Below, in pieces: positions 44,297 to 52,845 of a stretch of 64,000 bases of DNA (position 1 is the first letter of the stretch; each line of letters starts with the position of its first letter). The translations under genes were made by a program, and so were the position numbers. The stretch comes from Janibacter sp. A1S7 (GTDB lineage Bacteria > Actinomycetota > Actinomycetes > Actinomycetales > Dermatophilaceae): positions 2,976,001-3,040,000 of the forward strand of contig NZ_CP144913.1 in the NCBI RefSeq assembly GCF_037198315.1, written 5' to 3'. A model generated the notes under the pieces. That model did not search any database. It was not told the DNA's origin and saw only the letters and a program-made list of their open reading frames with translations.

Positions 44297-44842
44297 ATGA
44301 TCCGAACCCGACGAGCCTCAGACGTGCCCGACCTCGCCGCGGCCCTCCTCGAGCAGCAGCCCGGCTCGGGCTACCCGCACCGCCACCCGCTGCCGTACCC
44401 GGCTGAGCAGTTCATCCAGCGTCCGCGGATCTCGAGCGCCTGGGTGGCCGAGATCGACGAACGACCGGTCGGGCACATCGCCATCTCGACGCCGGCCGAC
44501 CCGGCGAGGCTCGAGGGCGGTGACGCCGACGTCGTCCGCGCCTGGGAGCGCGGCCACGGGCGCCCCCACGACGAGCTGGGTGAGGTCGCGGTCTTCTTCA
44601 CCGCCACGGCTGCGCGGGGCACCGGTACCGGAGCCGCGCTCCTGGCGACCGCCGTCGAGTCGCTGCGGGAGCAGGGCCTGGCGCCGTGCCTCGACGTCGT
44701 GCCCACCTGCACTGCCGCCATGCGGCTCTACCGACGCGCCGGATGGCACGAGGTGGGGCGGGTCCGCCCCGGGTGGCTCTCCCCTCAGGCCCCCGATGTC
44801 ATCGCCATGGTCCTCCCCGCTGGCGACGGTGGAGCACGATGA
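44297..44842 (+). CDS. GNAT-family N-acetyltransferase
   Basis: A protein of about 181 residues with the GNAT fold: MIRTRRASDVPDLAAAL at the N-terminus, a core strand GEVAVFFTATAARGTGTGAALLATAVESLREQG with the acetyl-CoA pyrophosphate loop (ARGTGTG), and CTAAMRLYRRAGWHEVGRVRP at the C-terminus. It acetylates an unknown amine. The start is uncertain: ATG 44297 begins the fold, but GTG 44267 preceded by CACGAT at about 6 bp could be a leaderless start. Its stop overlaps the SDR start (ATGA). Confidence 0.8.
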   Translation: MIRTRRASDVPDLAAALLEQQPGSGYPHRHPLPYPAEQFIQRPRISSAWVAEIDERPVGHIAISTPADPARLEGGDADVVRAWERGHGRPHDELGEVAVFFTATAARGTGTGAALLATAVESLREQGLAPCLDVVPTCTAAMRLYRRAGWHEVGRVRPGWLSPQAPDVIAMVLPAGDGGAR

Positions 44843-45606
44843 ACCGCCGCGTCCTCGTCACCGGCGCCTCGCGCGGGATCGGCCGCGCGGTGGCGCAGGC
44901 CTTCGCCGAGCAGGGCGATCACGTCGCCGTCCACGTGCGCACGGCCCGGGACGAAGGGGGCGAGACGCTCGCGTCCCTCCCGGGCACCGGTCACGCCCTC
45001 CTCGCGGCCGACCTGGGCGACGCGGAGGACGCCCGTGGCCTGCCGGCTGCCGCCGAGATGGCCCTCGGTGGTCCGGTGACAGTGCTGGTCAACAACGCCG
45101 GGATCGCGACGACGCCGACCCTGGGGCACCACCCGGCCACGACGGAGTCCGTCGTCTGGCAACGCCGGTGGGAGGAGTACCTGCGGATCAACACCCTCGG
45201 TACCGCTCTGGTGACCCACGCGATGACAGCCCGTCTGATCGAGCTCGGGCTGCCGGGCCGGGTCATCACGGTCGGCACGCGCGGGGTTCACCGCGGCGAG
45301 CCGGACTTCCCCGCCTATGCGGCGTCCAAGGCGGCGCTGCACTCCATGGACGCCTCGCTCGCGGTCGCGCTGGCCCCGCACGGCATCGCGGTCGCCACGG
45401 TCGCGCCCGGGTTCATCGACACCGAGCGGGTGGCCGACCGGCTCGCCTCCACGGATGGCGATGCGATCAGGGGGGACTCCCCCTTCGCCCGGGTGGGTCG
45501 ACCCGAGGAAGTGGCCTCCGCCGTGCTCTGGCTCGCCTCGCCCGACGCGCAGTGGGCCTCCGGCGCCACGGTCGACCTCAACGGGGCCTCGCACCTGCGG
45601 CCCTGA
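44839..45606 (+). CDS. short-chain dehydrogenase/reductase (classical SDR)
   Basis: A 255-residue classical SDR. The cofactor motif is VTGASRGIGRAVAQAF (TGxxxGxG), and VLVNNAGIATT is the NNAG strand. The catalytic Tyr and Lys are in AYAASKAAL. The residue 13 before the tyrosine, normally serine, is threonine (VITVGTRGVHRGEPDFPAY). The C-terminus, GATVDLNGASHLRP, is of the usual GxxxxVDGG-like kind. The basic residue after the glycines suggests NADP(H). It is coupled to the GNAT gene; the substrate is unknown. Confidence 0.85.
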   Translation: MNRRVLVTGASRGIGRAVAQAFAEQGDHVAVHVRTARDEGGETLASLPGTGHALLAADLGDAEDARGLPAAAEMALGGPVTVLVNNAGIATTPTLGHHPATTESVVWQRRWEEYLRINTLGTALVTHAMTARLIELGLPGRVITVGTRGVHRGEPDFPAYAASKAALHSMDASLAVALAPHGIAVATVAPGFIDTERVADRLASTDGDAIRGDSPFARVGRPEEVASAVLWLASPDAQWASGATVDLNGASHLRP

Positions 45607-45609
45607 TGC

Positions 45610-46941
45610 TCACTCGTCGGTGATGCCCTCGCTGGCGCGGAAGCCGGCCTCGTCGGCACTGACCAACCCGAGGCGGGAGATCGGCCGGTCGCTGGTCACC
45701 TCGGCGGTCCACGCGAGCGCGGTCGCCCAGCGGTTGGCCGACCGTGGCAGGGACGCCAGGTGATAGCCGCGGGCGGCGATCTTGGCCGGCCACCCGGACA
45801 ACCTGACACCCAGGGGGTTCGCCACGGCGTACTTCGGTCCCAGGTCGACCACCAGACCGAGGTTGCGGTGCTTGTAGCGCCGGCTGCTGCCCACGCCGAG
45901 GCTCGCCGCGACGTTGCGCGCGACGGCCTTGCCCTGACGCACCGCGTGCTGCGCGGTCGGCGGGGTGATCGCGTCCTTGTCCTTGCTCGCGAGGTCCGGC
46001 ACGGCCGCGGCATCACCGGCCGCGAAGACGTGCGGGTGGCCCGGGACGGACAGGTCCGCGTTGACGGCGAGGCGACCCTTCGTCAGCGGCAGGTCGAGCG
46101 TCCCGAGCATCGGTGCACCCGTCACGCCCGTCACCCAGGCGACCGTCCGCGTGCCGATGACGTCGCCGTCGGTCAGCGTGGCCTCCTCCGCCGTGAGTTC
46201 CTCGAGGCTCGTGCCCAGGCGGACCTCGATGCCCCGTCCCCGCAGCGACTGCAGCGCACGGTCGCCGAGCTTGTCACCGACCTCGGGCATGACCCGGTCG
46301 GCGAGGTCGATCAGGACGAAGCGGGCCTGGCCCGAAGGCTTGCCGCGCTGACGCGCATGGTCCTGCGCGAGCGCGTGCAGCTGGGCGACGAGCTCCGTCC
46401 CCGCGTACGAGGCGCCCACGACGACGACCGTGCGTCGGGCCTGTCGCACCTCGGGGTCGCGCTCGTGCTCGGCGAGCTCGAGCTGGTACAGGAACTGCTC
46501 GCGCAGGTACAACGCCTCCGCGACGGTCTTCAGGCCGCGGGCGTGCTCGGCGACCCCGGGCACGCCGAGGAGCTTGGTCACCGACCCCGGCGTGAGGACC
46601 AACCGGTCCCAGTGCATCTCCTCGTCCTCGGGCGCGCAGCCGCTGACGTGCAGCGTCCGCGCCTGCAGGTCGACACCGTCGACGCAACCCGGTCGCAGCG
46701 AGACCCCCGGCAGCTCGTTGGCCAGCGGCACCGCCACGTAGCGCGGATCGATGAGCCCGCCCGCCACGTCGGGAAGCAAGGGGGTGTAGAGCATGTAGTC
46801 GTGCATCGAGACGAGCACGACCTCGGCAGGTCGCTCGGCGCGGCGCAGCCGTCGGGAGACTCCTCGGGCCGCCTCGAATCCGGCGAACCCGCTGCCGACG
46901 ACGACCACCCGTTCGGGGCGGTTGCTGCTCGAGACGGTCAC
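45610..46941 (-). CDS. FAD-dependent NADH dehydrogenase, type II-like
   Basis: A 443-residue two-dinucleotide-binding-domain flavoprotein of the NDH-2 family. The FAD motif is RVVVVGSGFAGFEAARGVSRR at the N-terminus. YTPLLPDVAGGLIDPRYVAVPL is the NDH-2 active-site region. The NAD motif is TVVVVGASYAGTELVAQLHAL, and HVFAAGDAAAVPDL is the second FAD-binding signature. It oxidises NADH and reduces menaquinone without pumping protons. The start GTG 46941 has AAAGGAG six bases upstream. It is divergent from the ThrE-type exporter. Confidence 0.9.
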   Translation of the reverse strand: MTVSSSNRPERVVVVGSGFAGFEAARGVSRRLRRAERPAEVVLVSMHDYMLYTPLLPDVAGGLIDPRYVAVPLANELPGVSLRPGCVDGVDLQARTLHVSGCAPEDEEMHWDRLVLTPGSVTKLLGVPGVAEHARGLKTVAEALYLREQFLYQLELAEHERDPEVRQARRTVVVVGASYAGTELVAQLHALAQDHARQRGKPSGQARFVLIDLADRVMPEVGDKLGDRALQSLRGRGIEVRLGTSLEELTAEEATLTDGDVIGTRTVAWVTGVTGAPMLGTLDLPLTKGRLAVNADLSVPGHPHVFAAGDAAAVPDLASKDKDAITPPTAQHAVRQGKAVARNVAASLGVGSSRRYKHRNLGLVVDLGPKYAVANPLGVRLSGWPAKIAARGYHLASLPRSANRWATALAWTAEVTSDRPISRLGLVSADEAGFRASEGITDE

Positions 46942-47016
46942 TGGGACTCCTTTCGTCGTTGGTCTGTCACTACGGCCTACCCACCTCTGCCGTCCCCAAT
47001 CCCCCACAATGGCGCG

Positions 47017-48330
47017 GTGACCACGACCGCCGCCCAGGACACCCGCCGACTGCTCGCCTGGCTCGGCGCCGGGCTGCTCGCCGGCGGCATGCCGGTCCAC
47101 GAGGTCGAGGAGGACGTGCGGGAGGCTGCGCAGACCCTCGGCCACGTCGGCATCGAGGTCGCTGCCTCGCCCACCGGGCTCTGGGTGTCGCTGACCAGTG
47201 GCGACGCGGCCACCTTCGAGGGTGTCGACGGCGGGGTCCGGCTCGATCAGCTCGCCGAGGTGACGGCCGTGCACGCGGCCCTCACCGCCGGCACCCTCCC
47301 ACCGGCCGATGCCCTGGCCAGGCTGGCGGTCCTGCGTCAGCATCCGCACCGCTATCCCGCCTACGGTCTGCCGCTGGGCATCTTCCTCATCGGCACCGGG
47401 GTCGCCCTCGTCCTGGCGCCGGCATGGACGTCGGTGCTCTTCGCCGCCGTGCTCAGCCAGGTCATCGCCGGACTGATGATGCTCAGTGGTCGCACCCTCC
47501 TCGTCAGCACCCTGATGCCCTTCCTGGCGGCCTTCGCGTCGGCCATGGCCGCCTTCGGCGCGGCCGAGATCGGACTCGTCGACGCACCGCTGTGGACGCT
47601 CGTCCCCCCGATCGCCGTGCTGCTGCCGGGGGCCCTCATCGTCACCGGCCTCACCGAGCTGTCCGCGGGCGCGATGGTGGCCGGCACGTCCCGGCTGGCC
47701 TACGGCGCGACCCAGCTGCTGCTGGCCACCCTCGGAGTCGGGGCGGCCGTCGCCGTGCTGGGCGTCCCGCTCTCGCGGATCAACGGTGAGCGCCCGGACC
47801 AGTTGGGCCTGTGGGCGCCCCTCCTCGGCCTGCTGCTCGTCGCCGTGGGCATCTCCCTGCTCGAGTCCGTGCCCCCGTCCCTCGTCCCGGCGCTGCTCCT
47901 GACGATCGGCGCGACCGTCATCGCGCAGGAGCTCGGCCGCGCGACGGACCAGGGTCCGTGGCTCGGCGCCTTCCTCGGCGCCTCCGCCGCGAGCCTCGTC
48001 GCGACGTTGGTGGAGTTCGTCAGGCCGCAGGTGCCCCGCGTCGTCGCCTTCCTGCCGAGCTTCTGGCTGCTCGTGCCCGGGTCGCTGGGGCTCGTCTCCG
48101 TGGCCCAGATCGAGTCCTCCCCTGCCGCCGGTGTCGTCGCCGCGGCCGAGGTCCTCGTCATCGTGGCAGCCATCGCCCTCGGGGTCCTCGTCGGCGCCGC
48201 GCTCGCCCACCCGCTGCGCGACATCGCCCGCAGGCTCAGTCCTGCGCGTCGGCGGTTCGTTCGGCAGCTGGCCGTGCGGTCTGCACGCCGCCCCCGCAGG
48301 TCCGGCGGCCCGCAGGGGCCCACTCCCTGA
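47017..48330 (+). CDS. ThrE-family threonine/serine exporter-like protein
   Basis: A 437-residue ThrE-type protein. A cytoplasmic N-terminal region (GAGLLAGGMPVHEVEEDVREAAQTLG) matches the first part of the Thr/Ser exporter domain. About ten hydrophobic helices follow in two sets (ThrE and ThrE_2), and the tail is Arg-rich. It would export threonine or serine driven by the proton gradient, as in Corynebacterium. The start GTG 47017 lies 6 bp after CACAAT, consistent with a leaderless mRNA, and there is no ribosome site. Confidence 0.85.
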   Translation: MTTTAAQDTRRLLAWLGAGLLAGGMPVHEVEEDVREAAQTLGHVGIEVAASPTGLWVSLTSGDAATFEGVDGGVRLDQLAEVTAVHAALTAGTLPPADALARLAVLRQHPHRYPAYGLPLGIFLIGTGVALVLAPAWTSVLFAAVLSQVIAGLMMLSGRTLLVSTLMPFLAAFASAMAAFGAAEIGLVDAPLWTLVPPIAVLLPGALIVTGLTELSAGAMVAGTSRLAYGATQLLLATLGVGAAVAVLGVPLSRINGERPDQLGLWAPLLGLLLVAVGISLLESVPPSLVPALLLTIGATVIAQELGRATDQGPWLGAFLGASAASLVATLVEFVRPQVPRVVAFLPSFWLLVPGSLGLVSVAQIESSPAAGVVAAAEVLVIVAAIALGVLVGAALAHPLRDIARRLSPARRRFVRQLAVRSARRPRRSGGPQGPTP

Positions 48331-48444
48331 GCGGCAGCCCGACACGACGCGCAGGCCACGCCCCGTGCCCACGCGCACGACGATCGCACCCGGACACCAC
48401 AGCCATGCGGCTCGTCGACCCCCGCGGTCGGGGAGACTGGGCGG

Positions 48445-50955
48445 GTGCCCTCCTTCGACCTCGCCGCCATCGGTCAGGCACTCCCCTTCGCCGAGGCCCT
48501 CGACGACCTGGGGATCGCCGTCACGGGTCGGGGCGTCGCGGTGGTGCAGGCGCCGCCCGGCAGCGGCAAGACGACCCTCGCCCCGCCCCTCGTCGCGGAC
48601 CGTGTCCCCGGTCGGGTCGTGGTCACCGGTCCCCGGCGCGTGGCCGTACGCGCTGCTGCACACCGTCTCGCCCACCTGACGGGTACGGCGGTCGGCGAGC
48701 TCGTCGGCTACACGGTGCGCGGCGACCGGCGGCTGCGGGCGGGCGCGCGGATCGAGTTCTTCACCCCCGGCGTCCTCGTGCGTCGGCTGCTCTCCGATCC
48801 GGAGCTGTCCGGGACCGCTGCCGTCGTCCTCGACGAGATCCACGAGCGCGCCCTCGACACCGACCTGCTGCTGGGGATGCTCGCCGAGGTCCGCCAGTTG
48901 CGTGACCTGCCACTGGTGGCGATGTCCGCGACGCTTGATGCGCCGACCGTCGCGGATGCCCTGGCCGACGGGGCCGGACCTGCGCCGCTCGTCGACAGCC
49001 CCGGTGCGCTGCACCCTCTCGAGGTCCGGTGGGCGCCCTCCCCCACGCCGCGCACCGACGCCCGCGGTGTGACACGCGACTTCCTCCACCACGTGGCGAC
49101 GACGACCGCGCACCACCACGGCGAAGGGGGCGACACCCTCGTCTTCGTTCCCGGCGCCCGGGAGGTCGAGCGGGTCATCGAGGGGCTGAACCGGCTCGTG
49201 CCCGGCGCGGAGGTGCTGCCGCTGCACGGACGTCTCGGTCCGCGGGAGCAGGACCGGGCGACCGGCGTGCGACGCGGCGACTCGTCACGGATCATCGTCT
49301 CCACCGACCTCGCGGAGTCCTCGCTCACGGTCCCCGGGGTGCGACTGGTCGTCGACGCGGGCCTCTCCCGCGAACCACGCCGCGATGCGGCCCGGGACAT
49401 GTCCGGCCTTGTGACGGTCCAGGCCTCCCGGGCCTCGATGATCCAGCGGGCCGGCCGGGCCGCCCGCCTCGGTCCCGGCACCGCGGTCCGCCTCATCGAG
49501 GAGTCCGCGTGGGTCCGCGCGCCGGAGCACGTCACCCCGCAGATCACGACCGCGGACCTCACCGAGGCGGCACTGGTGCTCGCCGCCTGGGGCTCGCCTC
49601 GGGGTGACGGGATGCCGCTGCTGACCCCGCCCCCTGTCGCCGCCATCACCGCTGCCGAGGAAACCCTCCACGGGCTCGGACTCGTCGACGACGAGGGCCG
49701 GATCACCGACCTCGGGCAGGCTGCCGTCCGGGTGCCCGCGGACCCCCGGCTGGCCAGGGCCCTGCTCGCCGGCACGCACCTCGTCGGCACCAGGGCCGCC
49801 GCCGAGGTCGTCGCTGCGCTGGCCGATGACCTGCGCAGCGAGGACGGGGACCTCACCCGGCTCCTCGCGGGCCTGCGCGCCGGTCGCGGTCGGGAGGCCC
49901 CCCGCTGGCGGCGCGAGGTGGACCGGCTGACCCGACTCGTCCCCGCCGTGGACGGCGAACCACACTCCGGCGCAGCAGGGCTCATCGCCGCCCTGGCCCA
50001 CCCCAGCCGCATCGCCCGACGCGTCGGTGACGGACCGACCTACCTGCTCGCGTCCGGGACGCGGGCCGCCCTGCCGGCGGGCAACTCCCTTCGCCACCAC
50101 GAGTGGATCGTCGCCGCGGACGTCGCTCGCGCCGAGGGGCGGGTCGCCGCCGGGACCGGTGCCGTCATCCGGCTGGCCACCGGTCTCACCCGGCAGGAGG
50201 CGGAGACCGCCGGAGCGGGACTGCGCGTGCGTCAGGTCCGCGCCGACCTCGGCGACCAGAGGGTGACCGCCCGTGAGGTCGACGCCATCGGGGCCATCGA
50301 GCTGAGCTCCACCCCGGTCCGGGTGGACGCCCGGACCGGCGCCGCGGCAGTCGCCCGTGCCCTGACCGGTCGCGGGCTCGACGTGCTGGTCTGGTCACCC
50401 GCCGCGGACACACTTCGACGCCGCCTCGCCGCGCTGCACCACCACCTCGGCGACCCGTGGCCGGACGTGTCCGACGAGGCCCTGGGCAGACGGCTGGCCG
50501 AGTGGCTGGGCCCCGAGCTGCAGCGGATCGCCATGGGGACACCGGTGGCCACGATCGACCTGACCGACCCCCTTCGCCGGCTGCTGCCGTGGCCCGAGGC
50601 GACGCGACTCGACGAGCTGGCGCCGGACCGGCTCGCGGTCCCCAGCGGCTCACGCGTGTCCATCACCTGGCCGGAGCACGACGAGCCCTCTGCCGCACCG
50701 GTGGTCGCGGTGAAACTGCAGGAGTGCTTCGGCCTCGCGGAGTCGCCGAGGCTGGTCGACGGTCGGGTGCCCGTACTCTTCCACCTGCTCTCCCCGGCCC
50801 GGCGTCCGCTCGCGGTCACCGACGACCTCGCCTCCTTCTGGTCCGGGCCGTACACGCAGGTGCGCGGCGAGATGCGAGGGCGCTACCCGAAGCACCCGTG
50901 GCCGCAGGACCCGTGGTCCGCTCCCGCGACGTCCCGGACCAAGCGCCGAATGTAG
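48445..50955 (+). CDS. hrpB: HrpB-type ATP-dependent RNA helicase
   Basis: An 836-residue DEAH-family helicase. Motif I is APPGSGKTTLAPPL, motif II is VVLDEIHERALDTD (DEIH), motif III is AMSATLD, and the second RecA domain has ISTDLAESSLTVPGVRLVVDAGL and QRAGRAARLGPG. The C-terminal HrpB domain ends RYPKHPWPQDPWSAPATSRTKRRM, the family hallmark. HrpB helicases are widespread, and the physiological RNA target is unknown. It begins at GTG 48445. Confidence 0.93.
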   Translation: MPSFDLAAIGQALPFAEALDDLGIAVTGRGVAVVQAPPGSGKTTLAPPLVADRVPGRVVVTGPRRVAVRAAAHRLAHLTGTAVGELVGYTVRGDRRLRAGARIEFFTPGVLVRRLLSDPELSGTAAVVLDEIHERALDTDLLLGMLAEVRQLRDLPLVAMSATLDAPTVADALADGAGPAPLVDSPGALHPLEVRWAPSPTPRTDARGVTRDFLHHVATTTAHHHGEGGDTLVFVPGAREVERVIEGLNRLVPGAEVLPLHGRLGPREQDRATGVRRGDSSRIIVSTDLAESSLTVPGVRLVVDAGLSREPRRDAARDMSGLVTVQASRASMIQRAGRAARLGPGTAVRLIEESAWVRAPEHVTPQITTADLTEAALVLAAWGSPRGDGMPLLTPPPVAAITAAEETLHGLGLVDDEGRITDLGQAAVRVPADPRLARALLAGTHLVGTRAAAEVVAALADDLRSEDGDLTRLLAGLRAGRGREAPRWRREVDRLTRLVPAVDGEPHSGAAGLIAALAHPSRIARRVGDGPTYLLASGTRAALPAGNSLRHHEWIVAADVARAEGRVAAGTGAVIRLATGLTRQEAETAGAGLRVRQVRADLGDQRVTAREVDAIGAIELSSTPVRVDARTGAAAVARALTGRGLDVLVWSPAADTLRRRLAALHHHLGDPWPDVSDEALGRRLAEWLGPELQRIAMGTPVATIDLTDPLRRLLPWPEATRLDELAPDRLAVPSGSRVSITWPEHDEPSAAPVVAVKLQECFGLAESPRLVDGRVPVLFHLLSPARRPLAVTDDLASFWSGPYTQVRGEMRGRYPKHPWPQDPWSAPATSRTKRRM

Positions 50956-50994
50956 CTCGCGGGACAGGCAACCCGGCGACGATCGGTGCCGCGC

Positions 50995-51468
50995 TCACGC
51001 CAGGAGGCGGTTGAGGACCATCCGGTAGCCGGGGGCGGCAGCCCGGGCAGCGAGACGCTCCAGCCACGACAGGCGCGACGGGAGCCACGGCAGGTCGACC
51101 TGCTGGCGCCAGCTGATCCGCGTCCCGCCCTTGGCGACGGGGACGACGGTGACCTCGATCCGTCCACCGATGACGGAGCCGGTCTTGGTCACGACGGCAC
51201 GACCCGCGCCCGAGGTGGGTGGCTCCCACACGTCGACCCGCATCGGGTCGTCGAAACCGGCCGGCCCCACGGCCGTCCGACCGCAGAACTCCACCCCGAC
51301 GGCAAGCGGCGTCGCCGGGCCGACGGTGGTCACGGTCGTCAGGGGGATGACCTCGGTGTGCCGGTCGAAGTCCCACACCCGCTGCCACGCCTGCCCCGGC
51401 GTGAGCGGCGTGTCGACCTGGACGACGAAGTCGGCCGGCACCTCTCCGCCGTCGGCCCGTGGCCTCAC
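50995..51468 (-). CDS. SRPBCC family protein
   Basis: A 157-residue START/SRPBCC protein: VPADFVVQVDTPLTPGQAWQRVWDFDRHTEVIPLTTV at the N-terminus, a PMRVDVWEPP strand, and C-terminal LSWLERLAARAAAPGYRMVLNRLL helix. The ligand is unknown. The start GTG 51468 overlaps the stop of the DinB gene (GTGA), so it is translated with it. It converges with hrpB, 39 bp away. Confidence 0.75.
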   Translation of the reverse strand: MRPRADGGEVPADFVVQVDTPLTPGQAWQRVWDFDRHTEVIPLTTVTTVGPATPLAVGVEFCGRTAVGPAGFDDPMRVDVWEPPTSGAGRAVVTKTGSVIGGRIEVTVVPVAKGGTRISWRQQVDLPWLPSRLSWLERLAARAAAPGYRMVLNRLLA

Positions 51469-51974
51469 GCGGACCCGTCGATCAGGCCCCGGAGATAGGC
51501 CGCCTGACCGATGTGCTGGGTGTCGTCGTTGACGACACTGACCAGCCGCACCCCGAGGGTGACCGGCGGATCCCATGCGGTGTCGACGACCCGGTCGAGG
51601 TCGGCCTCCGTCAACCCGCCGACCCAGGCGAGCGTCTGGGCATGGACCTCCTGCGCGTATCGGGCCAGCAGGTCGGCGGGAGCGCGCACCGTCGCCACCT
51701 GGGCGGGCGTGTGCCGGAAGCCGGTGTCGTCCTCGTCGAGGTCGAGATCGAAGTGCTCGATGAACCCCCGCGCAGCCCAGACCTGCTGCAGTCCGGCGGC
51801 GTCGGCGACGTGGTCGTCCTGCACGCGGTAGGTGTGCCAGACCAGCCACGCGATCGAGTTGGCGTCCGGGGCGATGCGGTGCGCCAGCTGGTCCTCGGTC
51901 AGTCCGTCGACCGCGGCGAGCGCACCCTCGCGCACCCGGTCGAAGGCGTCGATGAGCAACTCTGCAGGTGTCAT
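51465..51974 (-). CDS. DinB-family (mycothiol transferase-like) protein
   Basis: A 169-residue DinB four-helix bundle. Metal ligands typical of the family are visible: His in AWLVWHTYRVQDDHVADAAG (about residues 46 and 53) and His in VNDDTQHIGQAAYLRGLID near the C-terminus. Actinobacterial members are often thiol-S-transferases using mycothiol; the substrate is unknown. A hairpin-rich repeat region precedes it. Confidence 0.82.
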   Translation of the reverse strand: MTPAELLIDAFDRVREGALAAVDGLTEDQLAHRIAPDANSIAWLVWHTYRVQDDHVADAAGLQQVWAARGFIEHFDLDLDEDDTGFRHTPAQVATVRAPADLLARYAQEVHAQTLAWVGGLTEADLDRVVDTAWDPPVTLGVRLVSVVNDDTQHIGQAAYLRGLIDGSA

Positions 51975-52001
51975 GACCCGACGCTACGCCGCTCGCCCGC
52001 T

Positions 52002-52033
52002 CATACGAAGTGCTGCTGGCCGCACTTCGTATG
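52002..52033. repeat. perfect hairpin, 12-bp stem, in type-2 repeat cluster
   Basis: CATACGAAGTGC (52002-52013) and GCACTTCGTATG (52022-52033) pair perfectly around an 8-nt loop, TGCTGGCC. The left part (52004-52021) is directly repeated, with two changes, at 52045-52062. It lies between the DinB gene and the FrnE-like gene and may terminate the latter's transcript. Confidence 0.6.
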
Positions 52034-52047
52034 GCCAGCCGCAGTAC

Positions 52048-52094
52048 GAGGTGCTGCTGACCATACGAAACCGAGCCTGCAGCAGTTCGTCAGG
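52048..52094. repeat. type-2 intergenic repeat, copy 2
   Basis: A 47-bp segment with GTGCTGC at the left and CGAGCCTGCAGCAGTTCGT at the right, homologous to 2932-2978. It has imperfect inverted symmetry (ACGAGGTGCTGC with GCAGCAGTTCGT). Confidence 0.5.
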
Positions 52095-52104
52095 GACGGG
52101 GCGC

Positions 52105-52845
52105 TCAGATCGCGCAGCCGTCGGGGCCGCACGACTCGGCGTCGGCGGAGCCGCGCTCGACCACCTGGATGGCCGGGGCCTGCTCCGCCCAGGCCTTGTC
52201 CAGCACCTCGCGGAAGACCTCCGGCGGCTGCGCACCGGAGACGGCGTACTTCATGTCCACGACGACGAAGGGCACACCGGTGACCCCGATCTGGCGGGCC
52301 ATGTCGATGTCGGAGGCGACGGCGCCCCGGTAGCGGCCGTCCGCGAGGGCCGAGCGGGCCTCCCCTGCGTCCAGACCGGCGGAGGCGCCGAGGCGCACCA
52401 GGGTGTCGACGTCGCCGATGTCCGCCCCCTGCTCGAAGTGAGCGGACAGCAGGACCTCCTTCAACTCGTCGCCGAGGCCGCGGTCCCTGGCCAGGTGCAG
52501 CAACTCGTGGGCACGAGCGGAGTTGGCGACGACGAGCGAGTCGAAGTCGTAGGCCAGCCCCTCACCCGCAGCCTGCGCGGCCACGTGCGCGAACATCTGC
52601 TGCACCTGCTCGGCGGGCATGCCCTTGCGGGAGGCCAGGTACTCGACCTCGGTGCCGTCGTAGTGCTCCGGCAGGGTCGGGTCGAGCTGGTAGCTGTGCC
52701 AGGTGACGCCCACCTCCGCCCGGTGCGGGAAGTCAGCCAGGGCCGTCTCGAGACGCCGCTTGCCGATGTAGCACCACGGGCAGGCGATGTCGGACCAGAT
52801 GTCGATCTGCATGTCCGGGGCAACAGCGCCCATCGGCCGAATCAT
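52105..52845 (-). CDS. DsbA-family oxidoreductase (FrnE-like)
   Basis: A 246-residue thioredoxin-fold protein with the active site CPWC in DIWSDIACPWCYIGKRR, a helical insertion, and the cis-proline region GVTGVPFVVVDMKYAVSGAQPPEVF. The C-terminus has an extra Cys pair (ESCGPDGC). There is no signal peptide, so it is cytoplasmic like FrnE, acting as a disulfide isomerase or related to dithiol stress. The start ATG 52845 overlaps the MFS stop (ATGA); internal ATGs at 52833 and 52812 are alternatives. Confidence 0.88.
   Translation of the reverse strand: MIRPMGAVAPDMQIDIWSDIACPWCYIGKRRLETALADFPHRAEVGVTWHSYQLDPTLPEHYDGTEVEYLASRKGMPAEQVQQMFAHVAAQAAGEGLAYDFDSLVVANSARAHELLHLARDRGLGDELKEVLLSAHFEQGADIGDVDTLVRLGASAGLDAGEARSALADGRYRGAVASDIDMARQIGVTGVPFVVVDMKYAVSGAQPPEVFREVLDKAWAEQAPAIQVVERGSADAESCGPDGCAI

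Noticed and set aside
46942..49227. N-terminal extension of the NADH dehydrogenase frame to about 1205 codons
   Set aside because: The extension is antisense to the ThrE-type and HrpB genes; the GTG at 46941 has a strong ribosome site.
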